A stretch of 58,241 bases of DNA from Candidatus Mcinerneyibacterium aminivorans (GCA_008086245.1 VSIX01000012.1:1-58241); one strand, 5' to 3'. Shown: positions 8,186 to 18,045, counted from the first letter of the stretch. Translations and numbers: made by a program. The notes: generated from the sequence alone by a model not told the origin.

Positions 8186-9649
8186 ATGGAAGCTTTTATG
8201 CAGATAATTGATGAGCTGATGAAGAGTAAAGATATTGAAAAAGATGAAATGATGAGGATTATAAGGGAGAGTTTAAAGGACGCTTATATAAGAAAACATA
8301 AGCTTAAACCAGAGAATGATGAGGAAGAAGAATACGAGCTACCTTTAGATGTTGAAATAAATAAAGGAAAACTTTATGTGTTTTTATCAAAAGAAGTAAG
8401 AAAGAATGTAGATGATGAGCATAAACAAATAAATATAGATAAGGCAAAGGAAATGCTTAATACCGATGATATAGAAGAAGGCGATATTATTGATATTTTT
8501 ATTGAGCCTAAAGATTTAGGAAGAAATGGTGCAAGAATTGTAAAAGAAAATATCATGAACAGAATTCGAGGAGTAGAAGAAGGAAGAGTATACGATGAAT
8601 ACAAAGATAAGGAAAATCAGATTTTTACAGCAATTGTAATGAGAAAGCAGAGATTAAGGGGAAGAGAGAGAGAAAAGTTTAGAGAAGAATGGGGAAATGA
8701 TAAAAAGGAACTTGCAAATATAATTGTTGATCTGGGAAAAGGTGAAGCAATTATAAAACCAAATCATCAATCTCCAAAAGATAATTACTATCGAGGTTCA
8801 AGAATGAAAGTTTATCTTTATAAAGTAAAAAGAAGCGGGTTGAGTACTGATATTTTTGCATCAAGAACCCATCAGAATCTTGTTACTGAGCTGTTAAAAC
8901 TGGAGGTTCCTGAAGTTGAAAGTAATCAGGTAAAAGTTGATGCTATATCAAGAAAACCGGGATATAAAACAAAGGTTGCTGTAAGCACAAATAATCCTGA
9001 GCTGGACCCTGTAGGTACCTGTGTAGGGATGAGAGGTATCAGGATTCAAAATGTTGTTAGAGAGTTAAATGGTGAAAGAATAGATGTAATAGAGTATACA
9101 GATAATCCAAAAGAAATGATCAAAAGGGCTTTAAAAAATATTGATGTAGTGGATGTTATAATAACTGATGAAGAAAAAAATGAAGCAAAAGTGGTTGTTC
9201 CAGATCAGCAGTACACAATGGCTATAGGACGTGGAGGACAAAATGTAGCATTGGCTGCAAGAATTACGGGATGGAAAATTTATATTTATTCAGACTCTGA
9301 ATACAGGGAAGAATTGGAAAAGCTGAGAGAAGAAAAGCTCGAGCAGCTGAAAAATCTGGAGATTGTTAATGAAGAAATATTTGAGATGTTTAAAGAAAAT
9401 GGTATTAAAAGTCTTGAGGATATAACCCATACCCATCCGGATTTTATGGCCGAATTGATTGATGTTGAACTGAAGCAGGCAGAAGAAATTATAGAAACTG
9501 CAAAAGAAAAAATTCAAAAACAAAAAGAAGAAGATAGTGAAAGTGAAAAAGAACAGTCAGAAGAGAAAAATGAAAAAGAGAAAGAGAATGAAAATGAAAA
9601 TAATGATAAAGAAAATAAAGAAACAGAAGATAAAGAAGATGAGAAGTAA
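8186..9649 (+). CDS. nusA: Transcription termination/antitermination factor NusA
   Basis: Binds RNA polymerase and nascent RNA to control pausing, termination and antitermination. The 487 residues comprise an N-terminal polymerase-binding domain, an S1 domain (about 130-210) carrying a charged extra loop with LRGREREKFREEW, and two KH domains with DPVGTCVGMRGIRIQ and AIGRGGQNVALAARITGW. A helix-hairpin-helix-like segment (about 405-445) is followed by a tail of about 45 residues made almost only of Glu, Lys, Asn and Asp. The ATG at 8186 has GGAGG 5 nt upstream. Confidence 0.95.
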   Translation: MEAFMQIIDELMKSKDIEKDEMMRIIRESLKDAYIRKHKLKPENDEEEEYELPLDVEINKGKLYVFLSKEVRKNVDDEHKQINIDKAKEMLNTDDIEEGDIIDIFIEPKDLGRNGARIVKENIMNRIRGVEEGRVYDEYKDKENQIFTAIVMRKQRLRGREREKFREEWGNDKKELANIIVDLGKGEAIIKPNHQSPKDNYYRGSRMKVYLYKVKRSGLSTDIFASRTHQNLVTELLKLEVPEVESNQVKVDAISRKPGYKTKVAVSTNNPELDPVGTCVGMRGIRIQNVVRELNGERIDVIEYTDNPKEMIKRALKNIDVVDVIITDEEKNEAKVVVPDQQYTMAIGRGGQNVALAARITGWKIYIYSDSEYREELEKLREEKLEQLKNLEIVNEEIFEMFKENGIKSLEDITHTHPDFMAELIDVELKQAEEIIETAKEKIQKQKEEDSESEKEQSEEKNEKEKENENENNDKENKETEDKEDEK

Positions 9650-9688
9650 AAATATATTAATGCTACCTATGAGGGGGTGCAGTTCGAA

Positions 9689-12220
9689 GTGAAAGGTGAC
9701 AAGATTAGAATTCATGAATTAGCTAAAGAAATAGGAGTTTCCAGCTCAAAAGTCATTGAGTTTTTCCAAAAGGAAGGACTGGATGAGATAAGTTCGCACA
9801 TGAATGTTGTTGGACCCTATGAGGCAAGAATAGCCAAAGAACACTTTGGCGTTCAGGAAAAATCCGAGGAAGAAAATAAACCCGTTGCAAGAATAAGAAG
9901 AAGGGTCAGAAAAAAATCAACAAAGAAGAAAAAAGATGAAAAAGAACAAACAGAAAAGAAAGAAAAAGAAGACAAAAAAACAACTAAGAAGAAAAAAGAG
10001 AAAAAGGAAAAGAAGAAAAAGGATAAAGTTGCTAAGAAAGAAAAACAACAAAAGAAGGAAAAAGTAGAGGAAAAAACAGAAACAAAAGAAGAAGAAAAAG
10101 AAACAAAGAAAGAAGCAAAAAAAGAAAAGAAAAAGAAAGAAAAGGTTGCCTACCAGGAAGAAGATGAACAGTTCGAAAAATTTGAAAAAGATAGAGAAGA
10201 AAAGGGCAAAAAGAAAAAGAAAAAACCCAAGCCTCAAAAGGAAAAAGGGTGGAAAGAAGATTATGCCTGGATAAGAGAACAGATTGAGGGCGAAAAAAAG
10301 GAAAAATTAAAAGAAAAGAAAAAAGAACTTGAACAGAAAAAGAAAGAAAAGGAACAACAAAGAAAGGTTAGCTGGGAAGAAATTATGCAAAACAAAGCTC
10401 CGAACAAGCCCAAGAAAAAGAAGAAAAAACCAAAGGATACCAAAAATAAGAAAGAAAAAAAGGAAAGGCTTTATCTAATGAAAGGGTTAACCTATGAAGA
10501 TTTTGCAGAAAACTTAGGTCTTTCTACAGAAAAGCTGGTTGAATTACTAAAAAAAGACGGCATCGAAGTTGAAGATGTTCAAAATTCGATAGAAGAAGAT
10601 TATGCTAAAATTATGGCGGATGAATTCGGTAAAGAATTAGTTATAATACAGAATTATGGTGATGATATTATACTCGAACAGTTTAAAAAGCATGAAGATA
10701 AAACTAAAAAACCCCGTCCTCCTGTTGTTACTGTAATGGGACATGTAGATCACGGCAAAACATCTATACTTGATTATATAAGAAAATCAAAAGTTGCTAA
10801 TAGCGAGCATGGAGGTATTACACAGCATATTGGAGCTTATTCAGTAAAGGCCGAAAAAGGAGAGATAAGTTTTATAGATACTCCCGGTCATGAAGCTTTT
10901 ACCGAAATGAGAACCAGGGGAGCTAATATTACTGATATAGTTATTCTTGTAGTTGCTGCAGATGACGGTGTTATGCCCCAGACCGAAGAAGCAATAAGTC
11001 ATGCTCAAAATGCAGGAGTGCCTATAGTTATAGCTTTAAACAAGATGGATTTGCCTTCTGCTAATCCTCAAAAGGTAAAGCAGGAACTGACAAAATTTGA
11101 AATAGTTCCCGAAGAATGGGGCGGAGATCACCTGTTTGTGGAGTGTTCTGCAGAAACAGGAGAAGGTATAGATGAACTGCTTGATATGATACTGCTTCAG
11201 GCAGAAATGATGGAATTAAAAGCAATTAAAGATGCTCCAGCAAGAGGGGTTGTTGTTGAATCCGAGAAGAAGAAGGGAAAAGGAGTAGTTGCTACAGTTT
11301 TAATTAGAAGAGGAACCCTTAAAGTAGGAGATAGTTTTGTTGTGGGAAATTCATACGGAAGAGTTAGATTTATAACGGATGATAAAGGTAAAAGGGTTAA
11401 AATGATCGAACCCGGTAAAGCAGGAGAAATAACCGGTTTGGAAGAACTGCCGACTGCAGGAGACAAACTTGCTGTGATAGATGAGGAAAAAACTGCAAGA
11501 AAAATTGCAGAAAAAAGAAAATATTATGAAAAGAGAAGAGAAATTAAAGAAGATAGGGAAGCTGTTTCCCTGGAAGATTTATTTGCTCAGATGGAAGGTG
11601 AAAAAGTTGAATTGACCCTCATAGTTAAGGGAGATACCAATGGGACTCTTGAGGCAGTTGAAAATTCAATAGATAATCTTTCCTATAAGGAAGTGGATAT
11701 AAATATAGTTCATACCGGCGTAGGTATGGTTACAGAAAATGATATAAATCTGGCAATTACAACAAATTCAATCGTGATTGCTTTTAATGTAAGAGTTGAT
11801 TCATCAGCAAGAAAGCTCGCAGATCAGGAAAATATTGAAGTAAGAGAATATAATGTTATATACAAACTTCTTGAAGATATCGAAAAAGCTGCTGCTGGAC
11901 TGCTTCAGCCCGAAGAGGTTGAGGTTTATATTGGTTCGGCTGAAATTAGGCAGATTATAAAAGTGCCTGATATCGGGAATATAGCCGGGTCCTATGTTAA
12001 AGATGGAAAAATTAAGAGAAATGGTATAGCTAAACTTGTAAGAGATGGGAAGCATATCTGGGAAGGTAAAATTGATTCTTTGAAGAGATTTAAGGATGAT
12101 GTGAAAGAAGTTAGTGAAGGCTATGAGTGTGGAATTGGACTTGAAAACTATAATGATATTAAAGAAGGCGATATTGTTGAGGTATATCAAATTGAAGAAA
12201 GAGAAAGGGCTTTAGAATAG
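9689..12220 (+). CDS. infB: Translation initiation factor IF-2
   Basis: GTPase that brings initiator tRNA to the 30S subunit. The N-terminal IF2N domain ([20 protein letters not shown]) is followed by about 200 residues dominated by Lys and Glu, a second IF2N-like domain, then the G domain: GHVDHGKT near residue 351, DTPGHEAF and NKMDL, and domains II-IV. About 843 residues. The GTG at 9689 is preferred because the SD-like AGGGGGTG (9672-9679) lies about 9 nt before it and the protein then starts like other IF2s; a GTG at 9677 overlaps that site. No ylxR or L7Ae-type gene lies between nusA and infB, as is common elsewhere. Confidence 0.95.
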   Translation: MKGDKIRIHELAKEIGVSSSKVIEFFQKEGLDEISSHMNVVGPYEARIAKEHFGVQEKSEEENKPVARIRRRVRKKSTKKKKDEKEQTEKKEKEDKKTTKKKKEKKEKKKKDKVAKKEKQQKKEKVEEKTETKEEEKETKKEAKKEKKKKEKVAYQEEDEQFEKFEKDREEKGKKKKKKPKPQKEKGWKEDYAWIREQIEGEKKEKLKEKKKELEQKKKEKEQQRKVSWEEIMQNKAPNKPKKKKKKPKDTKNKKEKKERLYLMKGLTYEDFAENLGLSTEKLVELLKKDGIEVEDVQNSIEEDYAKIMADEFGKELVIIQNYGDDIILEQFKKHEDKTKKPRPPVVTVMGHVDHGKTSILDYIRKSKVANSEHGGITQHIGAYSVKAEKGEISFIDTPGHEAFTEMRTRGANITDIVILVVAADDGVMPQTEEAISHAQNAGVPIVIALNKMDLPSANPQKVKQELTKFEIVPEEWGGDHLFVECSAETGEGIDELLDMILLQAEMMELKAIKDAPARGVVVESEKKKGKGVVATVLIRRGTLKVGDSFVVGNSYGRVRFITDDKGKRVKMIEPGKAGEITGLEELPTAGDKLAVIDEEKTARKIAEKRKYYEKRREIKEDREAVSLEDLFAQMEGEKVELTLIVKGDTNGTLEAVENSIDNLSYKEVDINIVHTGVGMVTENDINLAITTNSIVIAFNVRVDSSARKLADQENIEVREYNVIYKLLEDIEKAAAGLLQPEEVEVYIGSAEIRQIIKVPDIGNIAGSYVKDGKIKRNGIAKLVRDGKHIWEGKIDSLKRFKDDVKEVSEGYECGIGLENYNDIKEGDIVEVYQIEERERALE

Positions 12221-12225
12221 ATTAG

Positions 12226-12519
12226 ATGAAAAAATGTGTTATGGTTCTTAAATTAAAGTTAAGAATACCTGCATCAAGCAGTTTGAAAGATAGAAGGATG
12301 GTTCTTAAAAGTATAGCAGATAGGTTAAAAAACAAATATGAATTACTGGTTAGTGAGCAAGATGACAACGATAATATTAAAGAATCGGCACTTTATATGT
12401 TAGCTTTATCATCGGATAAAAATAAGTTATACGATTTGTATGAGAAGATTACAAAGTTTATTATTAGTAATTACGAGGTTCTGATTTTTGATGAGGATAT
12501 CGAAATGTTGGTGATATGA
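12226..12519 (+). CDS. ylxP: DUF503 family protein YlxP
   Basis: A 97-residue protein of the DUF503/YlxP family, recognised by its ferredoxin-like pattern (VMVLKLKLRIPASSSLKDRR, then KSIADRLKNKYELLVSE) and its invariant place between infB and rbfA. The biochemical role is not firmly established; the neighbourhood suggests ribosome assembly. Its stop is one base before the rbfA start. Confidence 0.85.
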   Translation: MKKCVMVLKLKLRIPASSSLKDRRMVLKSIADRLKNKYELLVSEQDDNDNIKESALYMLALSSDKNKLYDLYEKITKFIISNYEVLIFDEDIEMLVI

Positions 12520-12520
12520 T

Positions 12521-12892
12521 ATGACTAATAGAAGAATGAGAAGGGTTAATAAACATGTTCAGGAGGCTTTAGGAAGAATTATAAATGAAGAATATGATTA
12601 CAGTAAAACTGGATTAATTACAGTAAATAAAGTCGAGGTTAGTAGAGATTTAAGACATGCAAAGGTTTATGTTTCAATTCTTCTGGAAGATGAGCAAGAT
12701 TTTAACCGTGAAGATGTTATTGATATGTTGGATAGAGAAGAATATCATATAAAAGATATACTTAAAAATAGAATAACACTAAAATATCTTCCAGAATTAC
12801 ATTTTATTCTGGATGAGTCTTTGGAAAAAGCTGAAAAGATTTATGATATAATTGAAAAACATAATAAAGATAAAAAAAATGATAATGAATAA
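12521..12892 (+). CDS. rbfA: Ribosome-binding factor A
   Basis: Small KH-type 30S assembly factor. The 123 residues include the family pattern RRVNKHVQEALGRIINEEY, then KVEVSRDLRHAKVYVSIL and a C-terminal ELHFILDESLEKAEKI. It is packed between ylxP and the next gene, overlapping the latter by 14 bp, so translation is coupled. Confidence 0.93.
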   Translation: MTNRRMRRVNKHVQEALGRIINEEYDYSKTGLITVNKVEVSRDLRHAKVYVSILLEDEQDFNREDVIDMLDREEYHIKDILKNRITLKYLPELHFILDESLEKAEKIYDIIEKHNKDKKNDNE

Positions 12893-13832
12893 ATTAGCAG
12901 AAAATATAAAAAAATTTAAAAAGTTTGAAATAATTACACATCAGCGGGCAGATGGAGATGCAGCTGCATCAGAAGCGGCTTTTGCACTTTTGCTTAAGTA
13001 TTTCAGTAAAAAAGTGAAAATAGTTGACTTAGCTGATTATCCGGATACTTATAAATTTTTAATTAAGAACTGGAAAAATGATAAATTCGATAACCCGGAT
13101 TGTACTGTGTATCTGGATTGTGGAGAACGAAGCAGAATAGATGAAAAGTATATGACCGTATTAGGAGCTGATTATGTGATTAATATTGATCATCATACTG
13201 ATAACTCAGGTTTTGGTGATTACAATTTAGTTCTTTCGGATTATTCTTCCACAGCAGAAATCATATTTCATTTTTTTAAAAAATTAAAAATTGATAAAAA
13301 TGATATGGGTAAAAGTTTTTTTGAATCGATTTATGCCGGTATTTCAACAGATACCGGGAATTTGTCCTTTTCGAATGCAAATAGCAGAACTTTCAGAACA
13401 GTATCAGAAATAATGGAAATTCTGGGAAATCCAGGTAAAATCTATAAACAAATTTACTGTAACAAACAAAAAAACAAAGTTAAATTAACCGGAGAAGTTT
13501 TAAAAAGAATAAAAACATATTTCGATAACAGGCTTGTAATAAGTTATGTTAGCAATGAAGATTTGGAAAAATATAATATAAAACACAAGGATTTAGAAGG
13601 GTTAGTAGATTATTTGGGTGAAATTAGAAATACAGAGGTATATGTTTTGATAAAACAGCTTGAAAGAAGAGTTGCCAGATTGTCTTTAAGGTCTACGGGA
13701 AATATTTCTGTACTGGAATTTGCAAAAAAGAATTCCGGAGGAGGGCATGATTTTGCTGCCGGTGCAACTTTAAATGAGAATCTTAACAAAGCAATTAAAA
13801 TTATTAAAAATTACTGGAGAAACAAATTATGA
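12879..13832 (+). CDS. nrnA: DHH/DHHA1 phosphoesterase, NrnA-like
   Basis: Bifunctional oligoribonuclease / pAp phosphatase family, which clears short RNAs and the sulfur-metabolism by-product pAp. Motifs: ITHQRADGDAAASE (metal-binding DGD), VINIDHHTD (the DHH motif), AGISTDTGNLSF, and the C-terminal DHHA1 signature NSGGGHDFAAGATL. I start it at the ATG at 12879, inside the end of rbfA (ATGATAATGAATAA); 12885 is an equally possible ATG, and an in-frame TTG at 12852 seems too early. About 318 residues. It overlaps truB by 4 bp. Confidence 0.9.
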   Translation: MIMNKLAENIKKFKKFEIITHQRADGDAAASEAAFALLLKYFSKKVKIVDLADYPDTYKFLIKNWKNDKFDNPDCTVYLDCGERSRIDEKYMTVLGADYVINIDHHTDNSGFGDYNLVLSDYSSTAEIIFHFFKKLKIDKNDMGKSFFESIYAGISTDTGNLSFSNANSRTFRTVSEIMEILGNPGKIYKQIYCNKQKNKVKLTGEVLKRIKTYFDNRLVISYVSNEDLEKYNIKHKDLEGLVDYLGEIRNTEVYVLIKQLERRVARLSLRSTGNISVLEFAKKNSGGGHDFAAGATLNENLNKAIKIIKNYWRNKL

Positions 13833-14671
13833 ATGGTGTTCTATTAGTTGAAAAACCAGCAAAATTTACTTCATTTGATTGTGTTGAAAAAGTTAAAAAT
13901 ATACTTAAAAATAAAGAAAAAGTTGGCCATGCAGGCAATTTAGCTCCTTTTTGTTCGGGAGTGTTACCTATAATGATTGGAAAAGCAACGAAGCTATTTG
14001 AGGTTCTTATTAAGAATGAGCGAACCTACATCGGGGAGTATAGGCTGGGTATAGAAACAGATACCTGGGACAGCAATGGGAAAGTTATTACATCAAATAA
14101 AAATATCCAAGTTGAAGAGAGCAGTATAATGAAATCGTTTAAAGTATATCAGGGGGGATACTTACAGAAAAATTATTTTAATGAAAATGACAGAAAGGAA
14201 AAGAAAGCTGAAATTGAACATTTTGTTGAACTTCACAATGTGGAAATTTTAAATATCCAGGATGATTCTGTTCTTTTTCTTATTGAAATAGGTAAGGATT
14301 TCGATATAAAAAGTTATTTAAGGGATGTTTCCCTCCATCTGGGAACTAAAGGTGTTTTATACTCGTTAAAACGAATTAAATTTGGCAGATTTAAGCTAAA
14401 AGACTCAGTTGTTCTTGATGAGATTAAAAAAATTGATGATATAAAAAATAATTTGATTAATATTAAGAATGCAACTTCACATATGAGTACTATAAAGGTC
14501 AATGAAAAGATAAAAAGAAGAGTTTTAAATGGTAATAAGCTGAATCTTAAAATGTTTGATAATATATATGGTTTTACAAGAATATTGAGTAGAAGGGAAA
14601 AAGTTCTGGCTATTGGCAGGGTTGAAAATGGAAAGTTTGATTATATATCGGTTTTAGGAGAGGTAGTATGA
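13829..14671 (+). CDS. truB: TruB-family protein lacking the catalytic aspartate
   Basis: TruB makes pseudouridine 55 in the tRNA T-loop. This 280-residue protein has the right place (between nrnA and ribF) and the family start MNGVLLVEKPAKFTSFDCVE, but the active-site loop is GHAGNLAPFCSGVLPI, where active enzymes read GHxGxLDPxAxGxLP. Residue 39 is Ala (codon GCT) instead of the nucleophilic Asp. The PPxYSAxK block is also gone, and the usual TYIR segment reads DIKSYLR. GKATKLFE and LGIETDTWDSNG remain. It is probably not a functional synthase but may still bind tRNA. The reading frame is intact, overlapping both neighbours by 4 bp, so it is maintained. Confidence 0.85.
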   Translation: MNGVLLVEKPAKFTSFDCVEKVKNILKNKEKVGHAGNLAPFCSGVLPIMIGKATKLFEVLIKNERTYIGEYRLGIETDTWDSNGKVITSNKNIQVEESSIMKSFKVYQGGYLQKNYFNENDRKEKKAEIEHFVELHNVEILNIQDDSVLFLIEIGKDFDIKSYLRDVSLHLGTKGVLYSLKRIKFGRFKLKDSVVLDEIKKIDDIKNNLINIKNATSHMSTIKVNEKIKRRVLNGNKLNLKMFDNIYGFTRILSRREKVLAIGRVENGKFDYISVLGEVV

Positions 14672-15597
14672 AAGAGTTTAATAGTATAAATGAGGTTGAA
14701 GATAAAAATTATGTGGTGTCGGTTGGAATGTATGATGGGGTTCATCTTGGACATCAAAGATTGATAGAAAAATTAAAAGAGAAATCACAACAGCTGAATC
14801 TCGAAAATTTGATAGTTACTTTCGAAATACATCCTAAAACTGTACTTAATGCTAACCCGCCAAAGCTGCTGATGACAAAAGAGGATAAAAAACATTATCT
14901 TGAAAAATTAGGTGTTGATAATGTATTATTTTTGAATTTTAATAAACAAATATCAGAAATGGGTGCTGAAAAATTTGTTAAAAGAATATTAGTTAACAAA
15001 TTAAATGCTTCTGCTATTATAATAGGTGAGAATCACAGGTTTGGGAATAAGCAAAAAGGTGATTATCATTTTTTAAAAGAGATTGCCGGAAAATATAATT
15101 TTGAAGTATATAAAGTTCCAATCGTTAAATTTGAAAATAAAAGAATTAGCAGTACCTGGGTAAGAAAAACGGTTCTGGAAGGCAAACTAAGATTAACAAA
15201 GGAGCTGTTAAATAGATTTTATTTTATAAAGGGATATGTGGAAAGCGGTTCGGGAAGAGGCAAACGATTGGGTTACCCAACTGCTAATATAGAAGGAGTA
15301 GAAACCAAACTGCCACTTGATGGGATATATTCATCATATGTGGAATATGATAGTAAAAGGTATCCGGCTATGAGTTATATCGGATATGCACCCACTTATG
15401 AAGGGGAAAAGAGAAAAGTTGAAGTACATATATTTGATTTTAATGACAATATATATGGAGAAGAATTAAAAGTTTACTTTGTTGCTAAAATACGAAATGA
15501 AGAATATTTTTCAACGGAAGAAGATTTAAAGAAAAAACTTATGATTGATAAAAATGTTACTCTAAGTATTTTAGCTGATGAAGATTTGTTGTTTTAG
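14668..15597 (+). CDS. ribF: Bifunctional riboflavin kinase / FAD synthetase
   Basis: Phosphorylates riboflavin to FMN and adenylates FMN to FAD. The N-terminal FAD synthetase half has VGMYDGVHLGHQRLI (nucleotidyltransferase HxGH type), GENHRFGNKQKGD and ISSTWVRKTVLEGK. The C-terminal kinase half has GYVESGSGRGKRLGYPTANI with the conserved PTAN. 309 residues, normal length. It overlaps truB by 4 bp. Confidence 0.94.
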   Translation: MKEFNSINEVEDKNYVVSVGMYDGVHLGHQRLIEKLKEKSQQLNLENLIVTFEIHPKTVLNANPPKLLMTKEDKKHYLEKLGVDNVLFLNFNKQISEMGAEKFVKRILVNKLNASAIIIGENHRFGNKQKGDYHFLKEIAGKYNFEVYKVPIVKFENKRISSTWVRKTVLEGKLRLTKELLNRFYFIKGYVESGSGRGKRLGYPTANIEGVETKLPLDGIYSSYVEYDSKRYPAMSYIGYAPTYEGEKRKVEVHIFDFNDNIYGEELKVYFVAKIRNEEYFSTEEDLKKKLMIDKNVTLSILADEDLLF

Positions 15598-15605
15598 GCA
15601 AGAAC

Positions 15606-15641
15606 CCATTACTAAGAAATAATGGCAATATTATTTCATGG
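15606..15641 (+). promoter_or_regulatory. rpsO leader with mutually exclusive hairpins
   Basis: CCATTA (15606-15611) can pair with TAATGG (15620-15625), while AAATAAT (15617-15623) can instead pair with ATTATTT (15630-15636); CCAT can also reach ATGG at 15638-15641. Such alternative or pseudoknot pairing just before rpsO is reminiscent of S15 autoregulatory leaders in other bacteria. The function here is inferred from position. Confidence 0.3.
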
Positions 15642-15669
15642 TATGAGGAAAATATGGAGGTAAAAAATT

Positions 15670-15939
15670 ATGACTTTATCAAAGGAAAGAAAGAGAGAAA
15701 TTATTGAAGAATTCGGAAATCATGAAAATGATACCGGTTCAGCAGAGGTACAGGTGGCTTTACTAACAGAACGTATAAGTGATTTACAGGATCACTTCAA
15801 GGATCATCCCCACGACCATCACTCAAGAAGAGGTTTGTTGAGAATGGTAGGGAGAAGAAAAAAATTATTAAAGTATTTGAAAAGAATGGATATTGAAAAA
15901 TATCGTGAAATAACTAAAAAGTTAGGAATAAGAGGTTAA
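15670..15939 (+). CDS. rpsO: 30S ribosomal protein S15
   Basis: An 89-residue primary 16S rRNA-binding protein. [31 protein letters not shown] and [12 protein letters not shown] are textbook S15 blocks. GGAGG lies 10 nt before the ATG. It precedes pnp by one base, the common rpsO-pnp pairing. Confidence 0.97.
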   Translation: MTLSKERKREIIEEFGNHENDTGSAEVQVALLTERISDLQDHFKDHPHDHHSRRGLLRMVGRRKKLLKYLKRMDIEKYREITKKLGIRG

Positions 15940-15940
15940 T

Positions 15941-18016
15941 ATGATTTATGATAAAAAATTGGAATTTTATGGAGAAAATCTCTCCATAGAAACGGGAGAA
16001 ATGGCAAGACAGGCAGATGGCTCATGTGTGGTTAAATATGGAAAAACCATGGTGCTGGCAACAGCAGTTGCAGATAATGAACAATCATCTATGGGTTTTT
16101 TCCCATTAATGGTTGACTACCGGGAAAAAGCGTATTCAGCAGGGAAGATACCCGGTGGATTTTTTAAGAGAGAAGGTAAATCCTCGGATAAAGAGATACT
16201 GGCATCTAGAATGATAGATAGACCAATTAGACCCCTGTTTGCTGATGATTTCTTTAATGAAGTACAGATTATTACTACAGTTGTATCATCTGATAAAGAA
16301 AACAAGGCAGATGTGCTGGGGATGTTAGGTGCATCATTATCATTGATGCTTTCAGGTGTTCCTTTTAAGGGACCTATTGCAGGTGTAAGAGTCGGATATG
16401 TTAATGGTGAATATATTATCAATCCAACTAATACAGATTTAGATGAAAGCGAAATGGATATGATTGTTGCCGGGAGTTCTTCAGCAGTAACTATGGTAGA
16501 AGGATTTTTTGAAAAAGTATCAGAGGAAGTTGTGCTTCAGGGGATAAATAAAGCACATGAAGCTATAAAGAAGCTGTGTAAATTACAAAAAGAGATTATA
16601 GATGAAGTTGGTCAGAAAGAATTTGATTACGAACCATTTGTTATAGAAGATAGTCTGAAGGAAGAGATTGAAGAGATATCAGGCAAAAAACTGGAAAAAT
16701 CCTGTGATATTAAGGACAAACTTAAAAGGCAGATGTATGTAGATGAGATTTATAATGAAGTTGAAGAAAAAATTCTTGAAAAAAATCCGGAAATAGACCA
16801 GAGAAAAATCAAATTTGCATTTAAAGATATAGAAAAAAAGATAGTTAGGAATAGGGTAGTTAATCAGAATAAAAGAGTTGATGGAAGAGATTTTGATGAA
16901 ATTAGACCTTTATCCATTAGAGCAGGATTACTGCCAAGAGCCCACGGCTCTTCACTCTTTACACGGGGAGAAACCCAGGCACTTGTTGCTGTAACGTTGG
17001 GAACCTCTTCTGATGTACAGATACTCGATCAACTGAAAGGTGAATCAGAAAAGACATTTATGCTTCATTATAATTTTCCACCGTACTGTGTTAATGAGGT
17101 TAAGCCTTTAAGGGGACCTGCAAGAAGAGAAATTGGACACGGAATGCTTGCAGAACATGCATTAAAACCAATTATCCCGGAAGAGGATGAATTTGGATAT
17201 ACCGTTAGAATAGTTTCTGACATTCTTGAATCAAACGGTTCATCTTCTATGGCAACCGTATGCGGCGGTTCTTTAGCACTTATGGATGCCGGGGTTCCTG
17301 TAGATGATCAGATTGCCGGTGTTGCAATGGGAATGATAAAAAAAGATGATAATGATTTTATAATCCTAAGTGATATAACAGGACTTGAAGATCATCTGGG
17401 AGATATGGATTTTAAAATAGCGGGGACAGAAGAAAATGTTACAGCTGTACAGATGGATATTAAAATTGAGGGTGTTTCAAACGAGATACTTAAGAAAGCT
17501 TTAAAACAGGCTAAAAAAGGTAGGAGTCATATATTATCACATATGAACAATGTAATTTCCGAACCTAAAACAGATGTTTCAGAGTTTGCCCCTCAGATGA
17601 TAAAAATGCAGATCCCTAAAGATAAAATATTTGAAGTAATAGGACCATCCGGAAAAACCATTAAAGCCCTTACCGAGAAAACAAACAGTGAAATCTGGAT
17701 AGATGATGATGGAACTGTAAAAATTTCTTCAGAAAACAGGGAAGATGCGGAACAGGCTAAAAAAGAAATCGAAGCAATAATAAAAGAGTACGAAGTAGGA
17801 GATATAATTGATGGTGTCGTGGATAAGGTTACAGAATATGGTGTTTTTGTTAAATTACCAAATAATAAATCGGCGTTGCTGCATATTTCTGAAATATCAA
17901 ATAAATATATTGAGGATGTTTCCGATGTTTTTGATGTTGGAGATAAAGTTAGAGCAAAAATAATAAAGAAAGATGATAAAGATAGATTAAGTCTGAGTAT
18001 GAAGGAGTTAGAATAG
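15941..18016 (+). CDS. pnp: Polyribonucleotide nucleotidyltransferase (PNPase)
   Basis: 3'-5' phosphorolytic exoribonuclease and RNA-tailing enzyme. 691 residues: two RNase PH domains (RMIDRPIRPLF in the first; RGETQALVAVTLGT and DILESNGSSSMATVCG in the second), a KH domain with VIGPSGKTIKAL, and an S1 domain with GVVDKVTEYGVFVKLP. It is the last gene of the rimP operon; the terminator stem begins inside its final codons. Confidence 0.97.
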   Translation: MIYDKKLEFYGENLSIETGEMARQADGSCVVKYGKTMVLATAVADNEQSSMGFFPLMVDYREKAYSAGKIPGGFFKREGKSSDKEILASRMIDRPIRPLFADDFFNEVQIITTVVSSDKENKADVLGMLGASLSLMLSGVPFKGPIAGVRVGYVNGEYIINPTNTDLDESEMDMIVAGSSSAVTMVEGFFEKVSEEVVLQGINKAHEAIKKLCKLQKEIIDEVGQKEFDYEPFVIEDSLKEEIEEISGKKLEKSCDIKDKLKRQMYVDEIYNEVEEKILEKNPEIDQRKIKFAFKDIEKKIVRNRVVNQNKRVDGRDFDEIRPLSIRAGLLPRAHGSSLFTRGETQALVAVTLGTSSDVQILDQLKGESEKTFMLHYNFPPYCVNEVKPLRGPARREIGHGMLAEHALKPIIPEEDEFGYTVRIVSDILESNGSSSMATVCGGSLALMDAGVPVDDQIAGVAMGMIKKDDNDFIILSDITGLEDHLGDMDFKIAGTEENVTAVQMDIKIEGVSNEILKKALKQAKKGRSHILSHMNNVISEPKTDVSEFAPQMIKMQIPKDKIFEVIGPSGKTIKALTEKTNSEIWIDDDGTVKISSENREDAEQAKKEIEAIIKEYEVGDIIDGVVDKVTEYGVFVKLPNNKSALLHISEISNKYIEDVSDVFDVGDKVRAKIIKKDDKDRLSLSMKELE

Positions 18017-18045
18017 GTTAATAGCCTGTTCTAATTCTTTTTTTT
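18008..18045 (+). terminator. Intrinsic terminator overlapping the pnp stop codon
   Basis: TTAGAATAGG (18008-18017), loop TTAATAG, CCTGTTCTAA (18025-18034) form a 10-bp stem with one U.G pair, followed by TTC and eight Ts. The left arm contains the TAG stop of pnp. This should end the 10-kb operon, though some read-through into dut is possible. Confidence 0.8.

Noticed and set aside
9917-10443. Long minus-strand open frames rich in Phe and Leu opposite infB
   Set aside because: They are the complement of the Lys/Glu-rich IF2 linker (AAR codons read as TTY), with no ribosome-binding site or plausible protein composition.
7725-18016. Horizontal transfer within the translation operon to explain the odd TruB
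   Set aside because: Base composition and codon use of truB look like its neighbours, and both gene overlaps are intact, so in-place divergence is simpler.
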